Origin: CAWCDJ01 sp963796675
GTDB lineage: Bacteria > Acidobacteriota > Terriglobia > Bryobacterales > Bryobacteraceae
Reading direction: 5' to 3'
NCBI GenBank assembly: GCA_963796675.1
Contig: CAWCMS010000016.1
Coordinates: 77,166-141,165 of the forward strand
DNA: 64,000 bases
Part shown: one piece after another, positions 52,553 to 61,789 of the stretch
Layout of the letters: each line of letters begins with the position of its first letter
Position numbering within the stretch: position 1 is the first letter of the stretch
Program-made: the position numbers and the translations under genes
The notes under the pieces: model-generated
Told to the model about the DNA's origin: nothing
Database searches by the model: none
What the model saw: only the letters and a program-made list of their open reading frames with translations

Positions 52553-53905
52553 TCACTGCCCTTTCAGAATCTCGATATTGCCGTTCTGGTTCATCAGGCG
52601 CAGATCGCAGCCGCCGCCGTTGAGCTTACCGCTCAGGGCATCGCGGCCGATTTCGCCGGTCACCGACACCTCGAAATCCGAGCGGATGTGCCCGAAGGAT
52701 GTCTGCGCCGTGAGGTTGTAGCCCAGGCCGGGCGGCAGCGTCACGCGGATCGGCGCGAAGGTAGTGCGCAGGGAAACGGGCGCGCACTTGTGGCCGGAAC
52801 GAACGTCCAGCACGACCGAACCGTTGCCGTTTTCGACCGTGACCGGGCCGCCGGCGCCGGTGACCGTGATGCCGGCGAAGGACGTCTTGGCGTAGACCTC
52901 GCCTTCGACCGAAGCGATCCGCACTCCGCTATTGCCCGCGGTCACGCGCGCTCCGCCTTTCACATCGCGCACGTCCACGTTGCCGAAGCTGGTCTCGATG
53001 ATCGCCGGGCCTCCGACCGTATCGCCGGTGACCGAGGCATTTTGCGAGCGGACCGTCAGACCCTTGCCGATGCGTGAAAAGCGGACGGCGGCGAAAGAGT
53101 TATGCAGGTCGGCTGCACCCGCGATGCCGGTCGCTTGAATCTCGCCGTTCTGATTCTGCACGAAGAGGTCGCCTTTGCAGTCGGTCACGGTGACGCGGCC
53201 GAAGGAGTTGGCGATGCTGGTGGTGCCCCCGGCGTTGGTCACTTCGATGGTGCCGTTATTGCTGTGGATGGTGACGCCTCTGCCGGCATCGCGCACCTGA
53301 ATGGCGCCGAAGCGGTTGGTGATATCGGCCGCGCCGGTGACGAAAGCGGCGGTCACGCTGCCATTCCCGCCACGGATCTGGACGTCGCCCGCATTGTTGC
53401 GGACCTCCACGCTGCCGAAGGAGTTCTCGATCTCCACACGCCCGCGTCCGCCGCTGAGGCTGACCCGGCCGTTGGCGTTGTTGATGGAGGCGCCGGCGTG
53501 CGCGTCGTCAATCGTGACGGCGCCGAAGCGATTGCGGACGTCGAGCGGTGCGGTGTCGGGAACGGTGATGTCGTAGTCCACTCCATACGAGACGTTGTTC
53601 CAACTGCTCGGGTAAATGGTGCGGACGGAGACGCCGGAGGCCGAGGAATCCACCGAGATCTGAATGCTTTCGGCCAACCGGCGCGCGGCCTCGGCGGACC
53701 CGGCGGAGGTGCGAATCAGCGCGTGGATGGAGGCCTGGGTCCCCGGCTGCGTGTGGATCCCGATGCTGCCGAGCTTGTGGTCGATGCGGAAAGTGCGACC
53801 GGCCGGCAGAGCGACGGTCTTCTGAAAGTCGCGCCGGTATTCTTCGCGCGCGGCGGCCGTCAGGGAGCAGGAAAGCAGGAGGACGAGACTAATTGCGCTT
53901 CGCAT
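52553..53905 (-). CDS. Exported DUF4097 beta-helix protein
   Basis: A 450-residue protein. I choose ATG 53903-53905, which gives the signal peptide MRSAISLVLLLSCSLTAAA; upstream codons overlap the anti-sigma gene. The body is a repetitive right-handed beta-solenoid-like sequence with repeating units of about 20 residues, such as GRVEIENSFGSVEVRNNAGD, TTSIANSFGRVTVTDCKGDL and GPAIIETSFGNVDVRDVKGG. This matches DUF4097, a putative adhesin-like domain. It ends NQNGNIEILKGQ. The gene overlaps the anti-sigma gene by 17 bases, so it is the output end of the sigma/anti-sigma operon. Confidence 0.82.
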   Translation of the reverse strand: MRSAISLVLLLSCSLTAAAREEYRRDFQKTVALPAGRTFRIDHKLGSIGIHTQPGTQASIHALIRTSAGSAEAARRLAESIQISVDSSASGVSVRTIYPSSWNNVSYGVDYDITVPDTAPLDVRNRFGAVTIDDAHAGASINNANGRVSLSGGRGRVEIENSFGSVEVRNNAGDVQIRGGNGSVTAAFVTGAADITNRFGAIQVRDAGRGVTIHSNNGTIEVTNAGGTTSIANSFGRVTVTDCKGDLFVQNQNGEIQATGIAGAADLHNSFAAVRFSRIGKGLTVRSQNASVTGDTVGGPAIIETSFGNVDVRDVKGGARVTAGNSGVRIASVEGEVYAKTSFAGITVTGAGGPVTVENGNGSVVLDVRSGHKCAPVSLRTTFAPIRVTLPPGLGYNLTAQTSFGHIRSDFEVSVTGEIGRDALSGKLNGGGCDLRLMNQNGNIEILKGQ

Positions 53906-54500
53906 TTTGCAACCATTCCTGTAAGGTGTTCTGCTTGTCGCGATAGAGCGAGGCAAGCTGGTTCTGCAAGTAAACGTTGTACCGGTTGGCAGCCACGGTG
54001 GCCTGGAGATCGGCGATGGCCGAATCGAGCACCGTCAGCTTTTCGCGATAGGCGGCGGCGAGTGGACTGGGCGACTGCTCCAGGCTGGCGCCCGCCACCT
54101 CTGCCAGCCGGTCGATCGACTGCGTGTAGACGGCCTCGGCCTGCTGCACCTGGCGCAGGGCGTCCTCGGTCAGGAAGTCCTTGCCCGACGGTTTCTGGGC
54201 CGATTTCCATGGCTGCATGAGTACGACTGCGAGGAAGATGATGGCCGCGGCAGCTCCCGCCCATCGCCAGATGGGGATAGGCGTACGGGCTTTGCGTTCC
54301 TGGGAGAGGTCCGCTTCGATGCGCGGCCAGAGCGCGGGGCTTTCCCATTCTTCGTGAAGCTGTGGCGCTACCCGCGAAATCTCCGACCAAAGGTAGAGCT
54401 CCTGGCGGCAGCGCTCGCAGGTTTCGGCGTGCGCGCGGGCGTCCGGCAGGAGATCCGGGGAGCGCAGGGCGCGTTCGAGATCCTGGCATTGGAAGATCAT
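53889..54500 (-). CDS. Zinc-finger anti-sigma factor
   Basis: A 203-residue protein. Residues 1-45 carry the zf-HC2/ZAS motif (ARAHAETCERCRQELYLWSE, H-x3-C-x2-C) that binds the sigma factor. One membrane helix (WRWAGAAAAIIFLAVVLMQP) lies at about 79-98. The outer part is helical (QQAEAVYTQSIDRLAEVAGA, NTLQEWLQNAKRN). Its ATG overlaps the sigma stop (ATGA). It probably holds the ECF sigma at the membrane until a signal acts. Confidence 0.82.
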   Translation of the reverse strand: MIFQCQDLERALRSPDLLPDARAHAETCERCRQELYLWSEISRVAPQLHEEWESPALWPRIEADLSQERKARTPIPIWRWAGAAAAIIFLAVVLMQPWKSAQKPSGKDFLTEDALRQVQQAEAVYTQSIDRLAEVAGASLEQSPSPLAAAYREKLTVLDSAIADLQATVAANRYNVYLQNQLASLYRDKQNTLQEWLQNAKRN

Positions 54501-55057
54501 CGGGGAGCCTTCGTGAGCAGGCGTTTCAGCTCCTTCTTGGCCTCAAAGAGCCAGGCCTTGGAGGTGCCTTCCGGGATGTCCAAAATCGACGCGATTTCCG
54601 AATGCCGCATACCTTCTACCTCGAACAGCAGGAACACCATGCGATGCCGCTGGTTGATGCGCCGCAGGGCATCGTCGAGCGCCACCTTCAGTCCGATCTG
54701 GGTCGGCGCGGCGCGGTCGCCCTCGGGCGGTCCCGCTTCGCGCTGCCGTTTGCGGGCCTGGTCGTAGCAGACGTTGATGACGATCCGGCACAACCAGGTC
54801 CCGATGCTCGACTGCCCCTGGAAGCCGCCGATGGAGCGATACAGCTTTAGAAACGTCTCCTGCACCGCGTCTTCGGCGTCCTGGCGATTGCCGGCGATAT
54901 GGAACGCGACGGACTTCAACCGCGACCCGTGGGTTTCGTAAAGCTGCTCGAACGCACGAATCTCCCGCCGCCGGCAGGCGGCCAGCAGTTCGGCCTCGGA
55001 GCCGTAGTCCACGGATGCCATTCGTTCGATCAGCGCCAGTTGGCTTGCTCCCACCAT
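54497..55057 (-). CDS. ECF RNA polymerase sigma factor
   Basis: 186 residues from ATG 55057, preceded by GCGAGA; ATG 55021 would give 174. Sigma region 2 is FEQLYETHGSRLKSVAFHIA with AEDAVQETFLKLYRSIGG, and IGTWLCRIVINVCYDQARKR. Region 4 is RHRMVFLLFEVEGMRHSEIA with SILDIPEGTSKAWLFEAKKE. There is no C-terminal extension. It forms a tight operon with the anti-sigma factor and the DUF4097 protein. The regulon is unknown but probably includes its own operon. Confidence 0.9.
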   Translation of the reverse strand: MVGASQLALIERMASVDYGSEAELLAACRRREIRAFEQLYETHGSRLKSVAFHIAGNRQDAEDAVQETFLKLYRSIGGFQGQSSIGTWLCRIVINVCYDQARKRQREAGPPEGDRAAPTQIGLKVALDDALRRINQRHRMVFLLFEVEGMRHSEIASILDIPEGTSKAWLFEAKKELKRLLTKAPR

Positions 55058-55122
55058 TCTCGCTTTTCGTGGTTTGGACGGATGGGAGTGGGCGAAGGTT
55101 GGAAAAGATTGGAGGCCGTAGA

Positions 55123-55141
55123 GGCGGACGCGGAGTCCGCC
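55123..55141. terminator. Hairpin between the sigma factor and downstream genes
   Basis: GGCGGAC-GCGGA-GTCCGCC is a perfect 7-bp stem, extended imperfectly on both sides (GTAGA/TTAC). It lies 18 bases past the stop of the gene at 55159 (minus strand). It shares the GGCGGAC/GTCCGCC core with the palindromic element at 4167-4277 and may belong to the same repeat family. Confidence 0.5.
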
Positions 55142-55158
55142 TTACGGTGAGAGAGTCT

Positions 55159-55725
55159 CTAGTGGAATCCCGGCAGTGGCCGGTAGCCGCCGTAGTCCGG
55201 TGGGACCAGGCAGAAGGCGCATACGATCACGGAATAGCGCAGGTTCATGCCGCCGTAGGCACCGCGGTTGAGCCAATCGTAGATTTGACTCAATTTGACT
55301 TCTTTCGCTCCGATGACCCTGGAGCGGATCGTCAGCACGTCATATGCGGGATCGGAGCTGCGGTCCACCCAGGTCATGATCTGGTGGTAGGTCTCGTTGC
55401 CGCGGCCTGCGACCTTACCCTTATGCGACGTCTGGAATTTGGACAGCCAGTAATCGCCGGGAGCCGTACCCGCGCCTGCCTGGGCCGTGTGGAACTGCGA
55501 CAGGGCGCCGTTCGCGTACCGGTTGATCCACTGCGGAATGGTGCCGGACGTGGGGCCGCCATAGCCGTTTTCCGTGCAAATCAGGGGCTTCCACGCTGCC
55601 GTCGGCTTCCAGCCGGCCGCGCCTTCCACCTGGCCTCCATGCGATGAGATCACCAGCAAGTCCTGCCGGGTCGTCGTTTTCAAGAAGATCTTCGTCGTCC
55701 TGCTCAGTTCGTATACATTTGCCAT
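55159..55725 (-). CDS. Small protein with caspase-fold-like His-Gly and Cys motifs (Stv-like, unconfirmed)
   Basis: A 188-residue protein from ATG 55723-55725 with GGAGGAGG upstream. There is no signal peptide. A hydrophobic strand ends in His-Gly (RQDLLVISSHGG, His29-Gly30), and near the C-terminus another strand ends in Cys (RYSVIVCAFCLVPP, Cys169 and Cys172). In clan CD (caspase-like) peptidases and in the putative adhesin/Stv-type domain, catalytic His and Cys sit at the ends of such strands. Between them is KLSQIYDWLNRGAYGG, a helix before the Cys strand. No fused partner is seen. Function is inferred only from these motifs. Confidence 0.5.
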   Translation of the reverse strand: MANVYELSRTTKIFLKTTTRQDLLVISSHGGQVEGAAGWKPTAAWKPLICTENGYGGPTSGTIPQWINRYANGALSQFHTAQAGAGTAPGDYWLSKFQTSHKGKVAGRGNETYHQIMTWVDRSSDPAYDVLTIRSRVIGAKEVKLSQIYDWLNRGAYGGMNLRYSVIVCAFCLVPPDYGGYRPLPGFH

Positions 55726-55766
55726 GCGAGGGGCCTCCTCCTTCCAAGAGCGAGTTGTCCCGAGCG

Positions 55767-56687
55767 CTATGCCGCCTGCAGGATCCGCCGCACGATCGCG
55801 GCATTCTCGCTGATCTGGTCGCTGAATTTCGGGAACATGCCGATGATCACCGCATCGCCGGGCTTGATGTGTTCGAACGCGTAGCGGAACGATGCTTCGA
55901 CTGCCGCCGGGGTGTTGATGGTCCGGCCCGCGCCAAAGACCTTGAAGGCGAGGCACGGCTTGCGGGTCTGGCGAATCATCTTCGACATGCGCTCCGGATC
56001 CTTCTCCATGAAGGTCTCGCCCAGCGGCGCCTCGTTGAACTCGGCACGTGCTTCCTCGGGGGAGCGCGACACCCGGTAGAGGCATGACTGGTAATAGTCG
56101 ATGTCCCAGCCTTCGCTCTCCACCGTATCGATCACCGCCGGGTTGTGCGTGGACAGGCCGACCATCACTCCGGTGTCGCGGACCGCCTTGAGATAATCGC
56201 GCACCTGCTGCTTGCGGCCCTCGCGAAAGGCTTCGTCGGTGCGGTTGCCGTGGTGGCCGATGCCCAGGGGGCCGAGCTTTGCGACCTCGGGCAGCAGCTT
56301 CGGATTCTTCATGAGCTCGAAATCGGCCAGCAGGATGAGCTGCATCTTGCCGCCTTCCTGGCGGTAGCGCCGGAAATCCGCTATCGGCTGGTCGTTGTAG
56401 TGCAACTGCCAGGTCCCGATACCGGCGCGCTCGGCCGCGTGCAGCACCTCCATCTTGCGGTCCTGCGTGTACCACTCGCGCATGCACTGGTCCAGGATGC
56501 GGTTGAAGTGGGAGTAGCCGTAGAACGGGTTCGACCCGACGACCATGCGGGTGATCTGGTGCTTGCCGAACGGCACCTTGGGGAGAGGAGCGCTCTCCGT
56601 CTGACCGGCGCTGGCGGCGAGCGCGGTCAGGCCGGCCGCGGCCTGCAGGAACCCGCGGCGGGATCCACGGGGATGGGAGGAATCCAT
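55767..56687 (-). CDS. Tat-exported aldo/keto reductase-like protein
   Basis: A 306-residue protein with twin-arginine signal (RGSRRGFLQAAAGLTALAAS). The remainder looks like a TIM barrel of the aldo/keto-reductase superfamily: ITRMVVGSNPFYGYSHFNRI, AAERAGIGTWQLHYNDQPIA, KAVRDTGVMVGLSTHNPAVI, KPCLAFKVFGAGRTINTPAA and GDAVIIGMFPKFSDQISENA. The usual catalytic Tyr/Lys set is not obvious, so activity is uncertain; many such exported proteins in Acidobacteriota and Planctomycetota are uncharacterised. Its stop is 41 bases before the next gene on the same strand. Confidence 0.65.
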   Translation of the reverse strand: MDSSHPRGSRRGFLQAAAGLTALAASAGQTESAPLPKVPFGKHQITRMVVGSNPFYGYSHFNRILDQCMREWYTQDRKMEVLHAAERAGIGTWQLHYNDQPIADFRRYRQEGGKMQLILLADFELMKNPKLLPEVAKLGPLGIGHHGNRTDEAFREGRKQQVRDYLKAVRDTGVMVGLSTHNPAVIDTVESEGWDIDYYQSCLYRVSRSPEEARAEFNEAPLGETFMEKDPERMSKMIRQTRKPCLAFKVFGAGRTINTPAAVEASFRYAFEHIKPGDAVIIGMFPKFSDQISENAAIVRRILQAA

Positions 56688-56738
56688 AGGTCCATTGTGG
56701 ACCGGGCGGAAGCAGACTTCAAGGCCCGAATTTCCCGA

Positions 56739-58319
56739 TTACTTCTGCAGGAAGAAGTTGCCCACGAACATGGCGTCGATGCCGGAGGAGTAGAAGCTGC
56801 GGACGGCATCGCGCGGCGTGCATACCAGCGGCTCGCCGAACAGGTTGAACGACGTGTTGTAGAGCACCGGCAGGCCGGTGGCCTTGCCGGCGGCGTGCAG
56901 CAGGTTCCAGTAGAGCGGATTCTCGTCGCGATCCACGGCGTGCACGCGCACCAGGTCGTCCGCCAGGATGGCGGCGGCGAACCGCTCGCGATGCTCCGGG
57001 CGCACGCGGCCCACGGTGGCGAGGTAGCGCGCGTTGGCGCCCACTTCGAAATATTCGCCGCACAGTTCCGCCGGCACCGAGGCGGCGAACTTGCGGAACG
57101 GCTCGCGGTGCTTGATGAAGATGTTCAGGTTCTCGGTGGAGTACGGATCGAGCGGCGAGGCCAGAATGCTGCGGTTGCCCAGCGCGCGCGCGCCGAACTC
57201 CATGCGGCCGTGCATCCAGGCGACGATCTTGTTGTCGTTCAACTGCGCCACCGCGGTCTCGATGACCTCATCGGTGGTCAGCAGGTAGCGGAACCGCAGC
57301 TTGCAGTTTTCGAGCACCTGCTTGATTTCGGCGGCGGCGAAGGCGGGGCCCAGGCAAAGCGTGTCCATCGGCACGCGCTTCTGCTGGCGATAGGTGCCGT
57401 GCCAGGTTTCGAGCACCGCGCCGATGGCCGTTCCGGCGTTGCCCGCCACCGGCTGCACGAAGACGTTCGCGGCGCCGAAGCGCTGTTCCAGCGCGGAAAC
57501 CAGCAGGGCGTTCGAGCCCGAGGCCGCCGGCCAGGCAGACGTGCGCGGCCGGGCCGGCCATGCGGATCACGGCCTCTTCCACGGCCTTCTGGATGCCCGC
57601 GGCGATGTGCGGCGCGCAGCTCTTCCGGCGCCGGCTGGCCGTCATTCAAGTCCGAGGCGTTCGTAGAAGCGCGCGCTGAAGCCGCCATGCTGGAGCGCGC
57701 TCCGGTGCTGAAAAAGGAGCGGTCGAGGCGCGGGCCGGTCTCGGTGCATTCCGAGGATCTCCAGGAAGAGGTCGCGGAAGCGCGCATCGCCGGCCACCGA
57801 GAGCCACTGCACCTTGTGCTCGTCGGCGCTTGGCGATGAAGCCGAGCAGTTCGGTGACGCGGCCGTAGAGATCGCCGAGCGAATCGGGCGAATACTGCTC
57901 CTGCTCGAGCGTCATTTGCGGTCCGGCAGCCTGCCAGCGCGAGCCGCAGCGGAAATCGCCCGCGCGGTCGAGCGTCAGCACCACGGCTGTCTCGAACGGC
58001 GAAGGATAGTAGGCCGACGCCGCGTGCGCCAGGTGGTGCTCCAGCACCACGATGCGGCTGTTGGGGAACTGCGCGCGCAGCTGCAAGTGGAATCCGGCGT
58101 CCGGGATGGGCCGCACCACGGCGACCGCGTCCACCTGCTCGGGCTTCGCGCCGGCGAGTTCCAGGCACGTGGCGATGGAGTGCTCGGGCATCTCCGGCCG
58201 CCCCAGTGCGATTGCCGGCGGACGAGCTTCGATTCTTCCACGGCGGCGACCAGTTCGCCGTCTTTGAGGAGCGCGGCCGCGGCATCGCCCAGGATGCCGC
58301 CGATTCCGAGAATGATCAT
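56739..58319 (-). CDS. NodU/CmcH-family carbamoyltransferase (5' part frameshifted)
   Basis: About 527 residues from ATG 58317-58319. The N-terminal Kae1-like domain begins MIILGIGGILGDAAAALLKD, later PEMPEHSIATCLELAGAKPE and VLEHHLAHAASAYYPSPFET (His pair for metal and ATP), and VVLTLDRAGDF. The middle has HVCLAGGL. The clean C-terminal domain has IVAWMHGRMEFGARALGNRS and TGLPVLYNTSFNLFGEPLVC. The family moves a carbamoyl group from carbamoyl phosphate to an acceptor, often a sugar or antibiotic. The acceptor here is unknown. It starts 3 bases after glnS ends, in one operon with gltX and glnS. At least four indels lie between 57460 and 58210. Confidence 0.83.
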
Positions 58320-58322
58320 CTG

Positions 58323-60050
58323 TTATTTGCTGCCTTTTTCCCGCTTCTCGATCTTGGCCCAGGTGTCCTGCAGCGCCACCGTGCGGTTGAAGACCGGCTT
58401 GCCGGGCCGGAATCGGGGTCGACGCAGAAGTAGCCCAGCCGCTCGAACTGGTAGCGGTCGCCGGCACCGGCATTGGCGAGGGACGGTTCCAGCTTGCAGC
58501 CGGTCACGACTTCGAGCGAATTCGGATTCAGATTGGCGGTGAAATCCTGGCCTCCTCGGTCTCGTTCGGGATTCTCTTTCGTGAAGAGATTGTCGTAGAG
58601 CCGCACCTCGGCGTCGATGGCGTGCGCGGCCGAGACCCAGTGGATGGTCGATTTCACCTTGCGGCCGTCGGGCGCGTTGCCGCCGCGGGTGGCCGGGTCG
58701 TAGGTGCAGTGGATCTCGGCCACTTCGCCGCTGTCGTCCTTCACCACGCCGGTGCAGGTGATGAAGTAGCCGTAGCGCAGGCGCACTTCGCGGCCCGGCG
58801 AGAGCCGGAAGTACTTCGGCGGCGGAACTTCGCGGAAATCGTCCTGCTCGATGTAGAGCACCTTCGAGAACGGCACCTTGCGCGTGCCGGCCGCGGCATC
58901 TTCGGGATTGTTGACCGCCTCCATCTCTTCCACCTGGCCTTCGGGGTAGTTGTCGATCACCACGCGCAGCGGCCGCAGCACGGCCATCACGCGCGGCGCG
59001 CGCTTGTTCAGGTCCTCGCGGACGTAGTGTTCCAGCAGGCCGAGTTCGATCGTGCCGTTGGTCTTCGAAACGCCGATGGCGCCGCAGAAATTGCGGATCG
59101 CTTCGGGCGTATAGCCGCGCCGGCGGATGCCGGAGAGCGTGGGCATGCGCGGATCGTCCCAGCCGCTGCACGTGGCCGTCCTGCACCAGCTGCAGCAGCT
59201 TGCGCTTGCTGAGCAGCGTGTAGGTGAGGTTGAGGCGGTCGAACTCGATCTGCTGCGGATGATAGATGCCGAGCGCGTCGACGTACCAGTCGTAGAGCGG
59301 GCGGTGGTCTTCGAATTCGAGCGTGCAGATGGAGTGGGTGATGCCCTCGATGGAATCGCGACTGGCCGTGCGCGAAGTCGTACATCGGGTAGATGCACCA
59401 CTTGTCGCCGGTGCGGTGATGCTCGGCGTGCAGGATGCGGTACATCACCGGGTCGCGCATGTTCAGGTTGGGCGACGCCATGTCGATCTTGGCGCGCAGG
59501 GTGCGCGAGCCATCGGGGAATTCGCCGGCCTTCATGCGCTCGAACAGGTCGAGATTCTCTTCCACGCGAGCGATTGCGGTACGGGCTCTCCTTGCCGGGC
59601 TCGGTGAGGCGTGCCGCGGTACTCGCGCACTTGCTCGGCGGTCAGGTCGCAGACGTACGCCTTGCCGGCCTTGATCAGCTGCACGGCCCATTCGTAGAGC
59701 TGGTCGAAATAGTCGGAGGCGTAGAAGAGGCGGTCTTCCCAATCGAAGCCGAGCCAGCGGACGTTGTCCATGATGGAATCGACGTACTCGGTCTCTTCCT
59801 TCTCAGGGTTGGTGTCGTCGAAGCGCAGGTTGGTCTTGCCGCCGAACTCCGCGGCCAGTCCGAAATTCAGGCAGATGGACTTGGCGTGGCCGATGTGCAG
59901 ATAGCCGTTGGGCTCCGGAGGGAACCGCGTGTGCACGCGCCCCTGATACTTGTTCGGTCTTCAGATCGTCGACGATGATGTCGCGAACGAAATTCGACGG
60001 ACTGCGGCCGGAGCTTCCGCTTCCGCCGGCGGTTCGTTGGACGGATTCAT
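58323..60050 (-). CDS. glnS: Glutaminyl-tRNA synthetase (frameshifted)
   Basis: About 575 residues from ATG 60048-60050, whose ATGA overlaps the gltX stop. The class I HIGH motif is in FPPEPNGYLHIGHAKSICLN, followed by RFDDTNPEKEETEYVDSIMD and YVCDLTAEQVREYRG. The KMSKS-equivalent LLSKRKLLQLVQDG is near 59200. The C-terminal two-barrel anticodon domain runs to WAKIEKREKGSK at TAA 58323-58325 and includes KVLYIEQDDFREVPPPKYFR. At least five indels lie near 58410, 58560, 59170, 59360, 59590 and 59950. An essential gene this broken argues for sequence error. Confidence 0.92.
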
Positions 60051-61499
60051 AATGTTTTCAGTTTTTCGATGGCCTGGGCGATGCGCGCCAGGCAGGTTTC
60101 GCGGCCCAGCACTTCCAGTGTGCCAAACAGCGGCGGCGCGGTCTTGCGGCCGCAGACCGCCACGCGAATCGGGCTCGAACATCTGGCCGGCCTTGATGCC
60201 CAGTGCCCTCGGCGGCCGCGCGCAGCGCGGCCTCCAGGCCGTCGTGCGAGAATTCGGCGGTCGGCGAGCACTTCGCAGCGCGCGTTCGAGCACGCGCAGC
60301 GCCATGGCGGCGTCGCCCTTTTTGGGGATCAGCTCGGCGGCGTCGTAGGGCGGCAGCTCGGTCGGCGAAGAAGAAATCGGCCACCGTCAGCACGTCGCGC
60401 AGCAGCTTGATGCGCTCGCGGATCAGCGGCGTGATCTGCGCCATCTTCGCCGGGTCGTCGAAGCCGGCCGCGTGGACGAACGGCAGCAGGCGCTCGGCCA
60501 GCTCGTCCACCGGCAGGGCGCGGATGATGCTCGGCATTCAGCCAGACCGCCTTGGGGTCGAACGGATCTTCTTCCTTGAAGTTGACCACCGCGTTGCTGC
60601 GGTTGATGCCTTCGAGCGAGAAGGCGTCGATCAGTTCCTGGCGCGTCATCTGCTCGCGGTCGTTCTTGGGCGACCAGCCCAGCAGGCACAGGAAATTGAC
60701 GAACGCGTGCGGCAGGAAGCCGGCGTCGCGATAGGTGGTGACGCTGACCACCGGTCCGTGCCGGCGCTTGGAAAGCTTGGTGCCGTCGGGCGCCACCAGC
60801 AGCGGCAGGTGCGCGAACTGCGGCGGCGTCGGCGCCGGCGGCCTCGAAGATCAGCACGTGCTTGAAGGTGTTGGTCAGGTGGTCCTGGCCGCGGATGATG
60901 TGGCTGATGCGCAGGTCGGCGTCGTCGGCGCAGGAGGCCAGATGATAGGTCGGGCATGCCATCGCTGCGCAGCAGCGCGAAATCTTCGATATCGGCGGTG
61001 GATTTCGATCTGCTCGCCGTAGACGGCATCGGTGAAGCGGATGCTGGCCGCTCGCGGTCGCGCGGCACGCGGAAGCGCAGCGCGAACGGCTCGCCGGCGG
61101 CGGCGCGGCGGTCGCTCTCCTCGCGCGACAGTTCGCGCATGCCGGCGTTGAAGAGCCAGGTGCCCTGGGCGCCGGATTTCTCGCTCTCGCCGCTCTGCGC
61201 GGGCGTGAAATCGCGGTAGGCCAGGCCCTTCTGGAAGATCGCCTCGGCCACCTGCGCGGTGCAGCGCGAGCGCGTTCGGACTGCTTGTACTCTTCGTCCC
61301 ATCCGAGGTCCAGCCAGCGCAGGCCGTCGAAGATGGAATCGAGGGACGCTTCGGTGTTGCGCTCGACATCGGTATCGTCGATGCGCAGGATCATGGTGCC
61401 GCCGTTGTGGCGCGCGTACAGCCAGTTAAAGATGAAGGTGCGCGCGCTCCCGATGTGCAGAAAGCCCGTGGGGGAAGGCGCAAAACGAACTCGCAGCAT
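60047..61499 (-). CDS. gltX: Glutamyl-tRNA synthetase (frameshifted)
   Basis: About 484 residues from ATG 61497-61499. The HIGH motif is in VRFAPSPTGFLHIGSARTFI, followed by TMILRIDDTDVERNTEASLD and FDGLRWLDLGWDEEYKQSER. The KMSKS motif is in GTKLSKRRHGPVVSVTTYRD, and HAFVNFLCLLGWSPKNDREQ follows it. The C-terminal helical domain ends ARIAQAIEKLKTL at TGA 60047-60049. Many indels (near 61270, 61010, 60950, 60830, 60535, 60360, 60250, 60205 and 60170) scatter the motifs over three frames. It is the first gene of the gltX-glnS-carbamoyltransferase operon. Confidence 0.92.
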
Positions 61500-61738
61500 G
61501 GAAATTCCAGTATAACAAGCGGCACCAGGAGCCTTCAGAACAAGGCACGGTGTAATTCCTTCCGGGTAACGACTACCGGGTGATCGGACAACCCCGGTAT
61601 ATCTGTGAAGGGGCGCACGAAAGCCACGGGATCCCTTACGGTCGCGCCTCTGTGGAAACAGGCCGCGATCGTGAGGGGGCGGGCCGGTAGACTCTGGCCC
61701 CTGGGTTGCTTCTTCGAACGTCAGTTGAAGTGGCGCGA

Positions 61739-61786
61739 ACCGGTGGACCGCGGCGGATTGCGAAATCGGCGGCGGGATCCACCGGT
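61739..61786. terminator. Inverted repeat after the S9 peptidase gene
   Basis: ACCGGTGGA (61739-61747) and TCCACCGGT (61778-61786) are perfect 9-base arms around a GC-rich 30-base loop, immediately past the peptidase stop (minus strand). On the plus strand a TTTTT run follows. The remaining 61500-61738 stretch shows no gene; it holds short GC palindromes only. Confidence 0.5.
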
Positions 61787-61789
61787 TTT

